This document shows positions 1 through 4,634 of a DNA stretch of 11,661 bases, in pieces. Below the pieces are notes generated by a model. It saw only the letters and a list, made by a program, of their open reading frames with translations, searched no databases and was not told the DNA's origin. Position numbers and translations under genes: made by a program. How positions within the stretch are numbered: position 1 is the first letter of the stretch; every line of letters begins with the position of its first letter. This DNA comes from Spirochaetia bacterium (GTDB taxonomy: Bacteria > Spirochaetota > Spirochaetia > Treponematales > Treponemataceae): contig CAAGIZ010000152.1 in assembly GCA_900770075.1 (NCBI GenBank), forward strand, positions 1-11,661, written 5' to 3'.

Positions 1-19
1 CACGACGCTCTTCCGATCT
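1..19 (+). other. Illumina sequencing adapter remnant (non-genomic)
   Basis: The first 19 bases, CACGACGCTCTTCCGATCT, equal the 3' end of the standard Illumina TruSeq read-1 adapter as I remember it. They are therefore library sequence left at a contig edge and not spirochaete DNA. The minus-strand hemW frame stays open through them by chance, so an automatic gene call could add about six false residues to the end of that protein. Genomic sequence begins at base 20. Confidence 0.95.
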
Positions 20-1033
20 CCGGAATCCCATCATAAGCCATTCAAATTCCTGTGTCTGCAGGTCGATTTTTTCGACCTCCCGCAGCTTTTCAGAAATTTC
101 AAGTTCCCCTTTAGAAAAGTCCTTAAAACTCAGCCAGAAATCCTGATATTCCCTTATTGACCTGGTGTTTGTCCACCGTTCGGAAAGTTTTTGCGAATCA
201 AATCCGTAAAATACAGAACCGCAGGCTCCGCTTCCGCAGCCGATGTAGTTTTCCAGATGCCAGTAAACCTTATTGTGCAGGCTTTCTTCCCCTTTTCTTG
301 CAAAGTTGCTGACTTCGTACTGTAAAAAGCCTTTTTTTTGGAGAAGCTCCCTGCCTGAAAGCCAAAGACTGTCTGCTTTCCGGGAGCTCCACCGTATTTT
401 TTTTGACTTGATGTTCCTGTAAAGAGGTGTATTTTCTTCGACTGTGAGGGTGTAAAGGGAAATGTGACCGATATTTTCAAAGTCAAAAACAGCATTGAAC
501 TGTTCTTCAAAGGAATCTTTTGACTGCCCGGGAAGCCCTGCAATAAAATCCACGGAAAGCCTTTTGTGCCAGTTTTCCTTCAGAAGATTCAGTGCATCTA
601 AGGCTGTTTGCACAGGACAGTGTCTGTTGATTTTTTCCAGTGCAATCTGATCCAGGGCCTGGATTCCCACGGAAATTCTGTCTGCCCCGGCTTTTTCAAG
701 TGAAGAAAGGAGGCTTTCAGTGACGTCTTCCGGATTAACTTCCACCGTAAACTCGTCGATTTTTTTGTTCGGGACGGCGGCTTTTATGCCTGAAATAAGC
801 CTGCATAGAAGTTCATCACCAAGCTGACTGGGGGTTCCGCCGCCTATGTAGACGGTTTTCCAGCGCAAAACGGAGTATCTTGCAGCGTAAAAGCGGATTT
901 CGTTCAAAACAGCAGAGACATAACCTTCTTTTGACTGCAGGGGAAGGCCGGACTTCAGAGGAATGCTGAAAAAATCACAGTAATCGCACTTTTGCCGGCA
1001 GAAGGGAATATGAACGTAAAGGGAAAATTCCAT
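20..1033 (-). CDS. hemW: HemW-like radical SAM heme chaperone, 3' end missing
   Basis: This is a radical SAM protein of the HemW (formerly HemN-like) family, which binds heme and is thought to deliver it to target proteins; it is distinct from the true oxygen-independent coproporphyrinogen oxidase HemN. The ATG at 1033 gives 338 native codons before the adapter. Near the N-terminus, VHIPFCRQKCDYCDF carries the cluster cysteines C12, C16 and C19 in a CX3CX2C pattern followed by Asp-Phe, as in HemW, where HemN has CXC. GGGTPS at 64-69 is the SAM-binding glycine motif. HNKVYW at 253-258 fits the HNxxYW heme-binding signature of HemW. Full members have about 380 residues, so roughly 40-50 C-terminal residues are lost at the contig edge. 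It starts 21 bases after the lepB stop, probably in the same transcript. No clear Shine-Dalgarno site is visible. Confidence 0.9.
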
Positions 1034-1054
1034 TTTTTTGCAGTTTTGCAGGAG

Positions 1055-1711
1055 CTACAAAAGCCTTGCCTTTGAAAAAGGAAAATAAGCTAAAACAGCC
1101 CTGCCCTTAAAAGAAGATGAAGGTACGGCTCCCCAAAGCCTTGAATCCGCAGCTTCCCGGCGGTTGTCTGCAAGAAGAAAATATTCGTTTTCTTTTAAGG
1201 TGACGGCTTCCATATTTCCGACAGAACCTATCCTGCTGTCCATTTTTACTGAAAGTTCAGGCACAGTAAGGGTGTATTTTGCCTTTGTAAGCTCAAATTC
1301 CGTAAGAAACTGAGAATAACCGGCAGGCTTTATGTAAACCAGATAGTTTGAAATGTAAAGCGTATCTCCAGGAATCCCCACAACCCTCCTCAGGGAAGGA
1401 GCCGGTTCCTTTTTGGAAAAAGGTGAATACTGCTGGGCTGTAAAAAATCGGCAGGCAAATTCCAGAGTTTTTTCAGAAAAAGAACGTGAACTTTCTTCGG
1501 TGGAAGACAGAAGCATTATCTGCCCCCGCTCAGGCCGGCGAAGAAGCGGAGCTACCAGAACTGCGCTGTCTGGAGAAACGGCTGGTGCCATTGAATCGGA
1601 TTTAGACAGGACAGGATAAAACAGAGCCAGCCGGAGTGCATTTATGCACAGACAGCACAGAAAAAAAGACAGGATTACGGTAAAAATGCGGCGGTACAGT
1701 TCCCTCTTCAT
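1055..1711 (-). CDS. lepB: Type I signal peptidase (S26 family), catalytic Lys replaced by Arg
   Basis: The 218-residue product has one N-terminal membrane anchor (about 9-31) after a basic start MKRELYRR. It keeps the S26 boxes: SDSMAP with the predicted nucleophile Ser40, RRVVGIPGD at 108-116, and ADNRREAADSRLWG at 181-194. Such enzymes remove signal peptides from exported proteins at the outer face of the inner membrane. In the E. coli enzyme the Lys general base opens the KR-x-V-G-x-PGD box; here that position is Arg108 (codon AGG at 1390-1388). The protein may therefore have altered or lost activity, or be a paralogue with another role. The start is uncertain: ATG codons at 1744 and 1756 would add 11 or 15 residues, and I chose 1711 because it gives the usual short basic stretch before the anchor. 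hemW follows 21 bases downstream. Confidence 0.85.
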   Translation of the reverse strand: MKRELYRRIFTVILSFFLCCLCINALRLALFYPVLSKSDSMAPAVSPDSAVLVAPLLRRPERGQIMLLSSTEESSRSFSEKTLEFACRFFTAQQYSPFSKKEPAPSLRRVVGIPGDTLYISNYLVYIKPAGYSQFLTEFELTKAKYTLTVPELSVKMDSRIGSVGNMEAVTLKENEYFLLADNRREAADSRLWGAVPSSSFKGRAVLAYFPFSKARLL

Positions 1712-1751
1712 TCTGTAGGAAACTGAATATATATCACGAACCATAAATAGA

Positions 1752-1780
1752 AACATACAGGAAATCTCTAAAAATTGCAA
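1752..1780 (-). promoter_or_regulatory. Predicted sigma70-type promoter for lepB-hemW
   Basis: Read on the minus strand, TTGCAA (1780-1775) is followed after 17 bases by TATGTT (1757-1752), each matching the consensus at four of six positions. Transcription would start near 1745, next to the in-frame ATG at 1744. A second candidate -10 with an extended TG, TGATATATATT, lies at about 1736-1726 and would give a start near 1719, just before the ATG at 1711. I cannot choose between them by eye. Confidence 0.4.
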
Positions 1781-1794
1781 TTTTTTATGTCAGG

Positions 1795-1823
1795 TTGCAA
1801 GGTGAAGTTTTTCGCAATATAAT
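1795..1823 (+). promoter_or_regulatory. Predicted sigma70-type promoter for smpB, likely leaderless
   Basis: TTGCAA (1795-1800, four of six against TTGACA) is followed after exactly 17 bases by a perfect TATAAT (1818-1823). The expected start of transcription, six to eight bases after the -10, falls at about 1829-1831, and the smpB ATG is at 1831. The mRNA would thus have no or almost no leader. The -35 hexamer is its own reverse complement and also occurs at 1775-1780, where it may serve the divergent lepB promoter. Confidence 0.6.
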
Positions 1824-1830
1824 TAGAGAT

Positions 1831-2292
1831 ATGTCTGAAAACGTAAAAATCATCGCTCAAAACAAAAAAGCCCGTTTTGACTATTTTGTTGAAGAAAAAT
1901 ATGAATGCGGTATCGTCCTCGAAGGAACGGAAGTAAAATCCGTAAAGGAAGGTTCTGTTTCCTTCAACGATTCCTTTGCCGAAGTATCAAACGGCGAACT
2001 GTGGATGCGGAATTTTCACATTTCAGAATACAAGTATTCTTCGGTTTTCAACCACAATCCGGACAGAATAAAAAAACTGCTCGTGCACAAAGAAGAACTG
2101 AAAAGAATAAAAAGAAAGGTTGAAGAAAAAGGCTTTACCCTTATTCCGCTGGACTTTTACCTTAAAAACGGCCGTGTAAAGCTGACTCTTGGTCTGTGTA
2201 AGGGAAAGAAGCAGTTTGACAAGAGGGCTTCCATCAAGGAAAGGGACGTAAACAGGGATTTACAGAGGGAATTTAAAAATTCAAATCTGTAA
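1831..2292 (+). CDS. smpB: SsrA-binding protein SmpB (trans-translation)
   Basis: SmpB binds tmRNA and brings it to ribosomes stalled on broken mRNAs, so that the nascent peptide is tagged and the ribosome released. The 153-residue product fits the family length and shows its features: NKKARFDYFV near the start, GIVLEGTEVKSVKEG in the first half of the barrel, GFTLIPLDFYLKNGRVKL in the second half, and the basic tail KGKKQFDKRASIKERD that enters the decoding site. An in-frame TTG at 1795 would add 12 residues, but it lies inside the predicted -35 element, and the ATG at 1831 gives the normal SmpB N-terminus. The tmRNA gene itself is not in this window. The next gene begins 12 bases after the stop. 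Confidence 0.97.
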   Translation: MSENVKIIAQNKKARFDYFVEEKYECGIVLEGTEVKSVKEGSVSFNDSFAEVSNGELWMRNFHISEYKYSSVFNHNPDRIKKLLVHKEELKRIKRKVEEKGFTLIPLDFYLKNGRVKLTLGLCKGKKQFDKRASIKERDVNRDLQREFKNSNL

Positions 2293-2304
2293 GCGGGGAT
2301 TTTT

Positions 2305-3174
2305 TTGAAGAAACTATCTGCCATCCTGACAGCGGTAATTCTCACCAGTCTGACGTTTATCTGCGCAGCACCAGTCCAGCTGGATTACTACGGCGTCATC
2401 TCTGAATCTGCCGATTCCAATATGCTGAAGATGGCTCAGGACTTTTTCTTTACGCAGCTCAATGCAATTGACGGAATTTCCGTTCAGGATAAAAGACCTG
2501 ATACGGGAACCATACTCCGCTCCCTGCCGGAAACTGCCGCCGGTTCTGCAAAAAAAATCACATTCTATGCGGAAATAACGGAAGAAAAGAAAGACGGAGA
2601 TGCGGTTTTGTGGAGTTGCAGTTTTATAGCAAAGACTATGGCTTCTTCAGAGGAAACGGCATGGAAAAAAACAAAGGAATACGATTCCTATTACAAGATG
2701 CTGACGAATTCCAAAGACACGATTCACGAACTTTTAAATACCGTAAAGGAAAATACAAGGGGAGCAGAGTCTTCCAGCCCCTATTCAAAAACAATGACCG
2801 CAGGACAGGAAGGATTTGACATAGAAACCCTTTCGGGAACGTGGAACGGCGAGCCTTTTGCCGACAAAATCGTGATTTTAAGGGGCGGACGGGGCTTTAT
2901 AATATTTAAAAACGGAGCCACCATGAACATTTCCGTATCTTCAGAGGGGAATTCCTCCGTAAAGGTTCGCCAGACAGGAAAAACAAATGCCTCTTTCTAC
3001 CCTGACCTGCCAAGGGAAAAAGTCCTATCTGTCGCTGCAACGGCTTCTCCGATAGAATGGAACTTTACGCTGAAAGGAAATGACATGCTTTCAGGAACAA
3101 AAACTACCCTTATTGACGACAACTTAGGAAACATAACCACCGGCACCCAAAAGGTAACCTGGTACAAAAAATAA
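2305..3174 (+). CDS. Exported protein of unknown function
   Basis: I do not recognise this 289-residue protein. It reads best from the TTG at 2305: the GGGGA at 2294-2298 is a reasonable ribosome site, and the first codons give a textbook signal peptide, MKKLSAILTAVILTSLTFICAA, with a basic start, a hydrophobic core and small residues near 22-23. Cys20 is present, but the preceding Phe-Ile fits a lipobox poorly, so I favour cleavage by signal peptidase I over lipoprotein processing. The mature part alternates charged and polar segments with an aromatic-rich, beta-like C-terminal half (from about residue 172, LSGTWNGEPF onward) resembling a small barrel or lipocalin-like sheet, without a motif I can name. 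It is probably periplasmic or surface-associated. It lies 12 bases after smpB and is probably co-transcribed, with no functional link evident. Confidence 0.75.
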   Translation: MKKLSAILTAVILTSLTFICAAPVQLDYYGVISESADSNMLKMAQDFFFTQLNAIDGISVQDKRPDTGTILRSLPETAAGSAKKITFYAEITEEKKDGDAVLWSCSFIAKTMASSEETAWKKTKEYDSYYKMLTNSKDTIHELLNTVKENTRGAESSSPYSKTMTAGQEGFDIETLSGTWNGEPFADKIVILRGGRGFIIFKNGATMNISVSSEGNSSVKVRQTGKTNASFYPDLPREKVLSVAATASPIEWNFTLKGNDMLSGTKTTLIDDNLGNITTGTQKVTWYKK

Positions 3175-3200
3175 GGCTCTGAACTTTCCTCGGTTCCCTT

Positions 3201-3788
3201 CTACAGACTTATTTTAAGCTCTCCCTGCCTGATGATTTTTATGCTTCCGTCTTCCTGAACGGCTACAATGGTTGAAGGAAGGCAGGAGGTTTTGTCTCCG
3301 TCATCGATGATTAAATCCACGGCAGAACCAAATTCTTTTTTTATTTCTCCAAGGGTGTTAAGGGGTGCTGAACCGGCCCTGTTTACGCTGGTAGAATAGA
3401 CAGGCGCGCCACATTCGGCAATTACCTGCCTTAGCCAGGGATCTCCCGGACAGCGGAAAGCGGTGGTTGCAAAATTTCCGTCCTTTGCAAATGTATGGAC
3501 TATTATGGTGAGGGGTCCCGGCCAAAGCGAAAGCAGTTTTTCGGGAACCAGGTCTCTTGTGTATTTTTTCAGGTCTTCCGGTTTTGAAAGAAGCTGGATA
3601 CAAGGCTTTCCTTCATCCCTGCCCTTTATTGCGGCAATTTTTTTTTCGGTGTGATAGGAATAATGCCTTCCATCGACAATTCCCGAAAAACCGTAGACTG
3701 TGTCGGTGGGAAGGATTACGATTTTTCCCCGGCGGATATAGTCGACAGCGATAAAAACAGACTCTGCATCAGATTTGCGGCAAATCAT
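3201..3788 (-). CDS. tsaC: L-threonylcarbamoyladenylate synthase (Sua5/YrdC/YwlC family)
   Basis: The enzyme makes threonylcarbamoyl-AMP from threonine, bicarbonate and ATP, the first step of the t6A37 modification in tRNAs reading ANN codons. The 195-residue product is a single-domain YrdC form without the extra Sua5 domain. Visible motifs are LPTDTVYG (26-33), KGRDEGKP (55-62), LWPGPLT (88-94), FRCPGDP (111-117), STSVNRAG (132-139) and PSTIV (171-175), all typical of the family. The ATG at 3788 follows a strong GGAGGG at 3800-3805. The gene starts inside the previous one, overlapping its end by 20 bases, so the two are likely translationally coupled. It converges with the exported-protein gene, leaving a 26-base gap without a convincing terminator. 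Confidence 0.95.
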   Translation of the reverse strand: MICRKSDAESVFIAVDYIRRGKIVILPTDTVYGFSGIVDGRHYSYHTEKKIAAIKGRDEGKPCIQLLSKPEDLKKYTRDLVPEKLLSLWPGPLTIIVHTFAKDGNFATTAFRCPGDPWLRQVIAECGAPVYSTSVNRAGSAPLNTLGEIKKEFGSAVDLIIDDGDKTSCLPSTIVAVQEDGSIKIIRQGELKISL

Positions 3789-4263
3789 AGACTGGTATTC
3801 CCTCCATAAAGACAGATTTCTTTTTACGGCGGAAAACTCCGGCCTTTATATCCTGATAAAGCGAATGAAGGCACACTGTAAGAAAGGCTGCAAAGCCGAG
3901 AATCTTGCTCACCCACTCAGGAAGATATTCCGGTTCGGATGCTTTTAACGGAGTGCCTGCATCGTAAAGCCTTTCCTGTTCAAGGGGAAGACCGTTTATC
4001 TTTACTATTTTGTCTCCATATGAAACATAGCCCAGTTTTTTTGCCAGGCCTTCTATTACTTCCATGTCGTTGAGAAGGGCCGTACATTCAAGGCGGAGGC
4101 TGTCGTTGGTTTTCTGGATGGATTCTGTCCGCACAGCAAGAATTCTTTTCTGCTCCCGCTGCTGTCTTTCTGCAAGAAAACCGTCCCTTCCTGCGAACAC
4201 AGAAACAAAGACATAAATAAAAGTTCCTGCCAAGGCTGCTGACAAAACTCTAAACTTTTTCAT
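3769..4263 (-). CDS. FtsB/DivIC-like septum formation initiator protein with a second membrane segment
   Basis: The 164-residue product has an N-terminal membrane helix (about 6-24), a charged helical stretch likely to form a coiled coil (about 30-72), and then LAKKLGYVSYGDKIVKI (73-89), which resembles the AR-x-LG-x-V-x-GE-x-V signature after the coiled coil in FtsB/DivIC proteins. These bitopic proteins join FtsL and FtsQ/DivIB in the divisome. Unlike the usual family member of about 100 residues, this one goes on to a second hydrophobic segment (about 119-137) and a basic tail RRKKKSVF, so both ends would face the cytoplasm. The ATG at 4263 has no clear Shine-Dalgarno site. The 3' end overlaps tsaC by 20 bases. 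The cell-division role is inferred from architecture. Confidence 0.75.
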   Translation of the reverse strand: MKKFRVLSAALAGTFIYVFVSVFAGRDGFLAERQQREQKRILAVRTESIQKTNDSLRLECTALLNDMEVIEGLAKKLGYVSYGDKIVKINGLPLEQERLYDAGTPLKASEPEYLPEWVSKILGFAAFLTVCLHSLYQDIKAGVFRRKKKSVFMEGIPVYDLPQI

Positions 4264-4292
4264 ATTTTAGATTTTCGGCAGTTCAGGCGTTT

Positions 4293-4298
4293 TTTATA
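4293..4298 (-). promoter_or_regulatory. Candidate -10 element for the FtsB-like gene and tsaC
   Basis: On the minus strand TATAAA lies at 4298-4293 and would start transcription near 4286, about 23 bases before the ATG at 4263. I see no good -35 hexamer at the right distance, so this is weak support. Confidence 0.3.
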
Positions 4299-4379
4299 AG
4301 GGGGAAAGCAGGAAAAAACTTTTTTTAAGAAGGAAAAAGACAGGAAGACTGAAGTTCAAAGGGGGAATTTTTAAGGTTT

Positions 4380-4501
4380 TACGGCAAAACCTACCCCGGA
4401 CACAAGGGGCGGCGCAGCCGTTCGTAAGCAGCCTGCTGCGTCGAATGTAGCGGTAGCGGAACCCCGTCTGGCCGGCGAGATGGAAAAATACGGTTCAAAA
4501 C
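4380..4501. repeat. GC-rich structured island with imperfect flanking direct repeats
   Basis: By my count bases 4391-4480 are 61/90 G or C (68%), while the 60 bases on the left are about 32% and on the right about 23%. The island contains CCCC/GGGG (4394-4397 with 4406-4409), CGCAGC/GCTGCG (4413-4418 with 4435-4440) enclosing GCAG/CTGC (4428-4431 with 4436-4439), and a doubled TAGCGG. It is flanked by TACGGCAAAAC (4380-4390) and TACGGTTCAAAAC (4489-4501), which resemble an imperfect target duplication. No ORF fits it. It may be a REP/MITE-like dispersed element, or a structured RNA or regulatory site; a second copy elsewhere in the genome would decide. Confidence 0.5.
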
Positions 4502-4512
4502 AAAAAGAAAAA

Positions 4513-4541
4513 TGGACTTTGAAAAAAAAATCTGTTAAAAT
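4513..4541 (+). promoter_or_regulatory. Predicted promoter of the 4635-11661 operon
   Basis: TGGACT (4513-4518, four of six against TTGACA) and TAAAAT (4536-4541) are separated by 17 bases, and the -10 is preceded by an extended TG (4533-4534). Transcription would start near 4548, leaving a leader of about 87 bases that contains both mini-ORFs. Confidence 0.4.
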
Positions 4542-4569
4542 AAATTTCCGTAAGTTTTTAAGGTTTTTT

Positions 4570-4584
4570 ATGATGAAGTTCTGA
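4570..4584 (+). CDS. Possible leader mini-ORF 1 (MMKF)
   Basis: ATGATGAAGTTCTGA follows AAGG at 4560-4563 with a good spacing. Its TGA stop shares bases with the GAGG (4583-4586) that precedes the next mini-ORF. A four-residue frame easily arises by chance, so only the arrangement makes it worth listing. Confidence 0.2.
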   Translation: MMKF

Positions 4585-4591
4585 GGATTTT

Positions 4592-4624
4592 ATGCCGATA
4601 TTTCTTTATAGAAAACTTTTTTAA
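4592..4624 (+). CDS. Possible leader mini-ORF 2 (MPIFLYRKLF)
   Basis: The ten-codon frame starts with ATG five bases after GAGG (4583-4586) and ends with TAA at 4622-4624. The last two bases of the stop belong to the AAGGGG ribosome site (4623-4628) of the large acidic-protein gene. Ribosomes ending here would sit on the next initiation site, so coupling or a leader-based control is possible, but chance is a serious alternative. Confidence 0.25.
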   Translation: MPIFLYRKLF

Positions 4625-4634
4625 GGGGAATTTT

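Larger units (their letters stand above)
4264..4634. other. Divergent intergenic region, 371 bases
   Basis: This gap separates the minus-strand FtsB-like gene from the plus-strand operon. From left to right it holds a candidate -10 for the minus-strand gene, a purine-rich AT stretch, a GC-rich structured island, a candidate promoter for the operon, and two mini-ORFs with ribosome sites. I found no tRNA, long ORF or intrinsic terminator in it. Confidence 0.8.

Noticed and set aside
1413..1619. Plus-strand open frame of 68 codons inside lepB
   Set aside because: It is a shadow frame over conserved signal-peptidase sequence and has no recognisable protein features.
3168..3215. Inverted repeat AAAATAAG / CTTATTTT across the convergent gene ends, as a possible two-way terminator
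   Set aside because: The stem is AT-only apart from one pair, the loop is about 32 bases, and the inner GAAC/GTTC pair is weak. There is no GC-rich stem with a T run, so I do not call a terminator.
4391..4480. GC-rich island as a tRNA, or as an integron attC site
   Set aside because: No T-loop GTTC-A-ATC pattern or clover-leaf fits, and the conserved attC ends (GTTRRRY / RYYYAAC) are absent.
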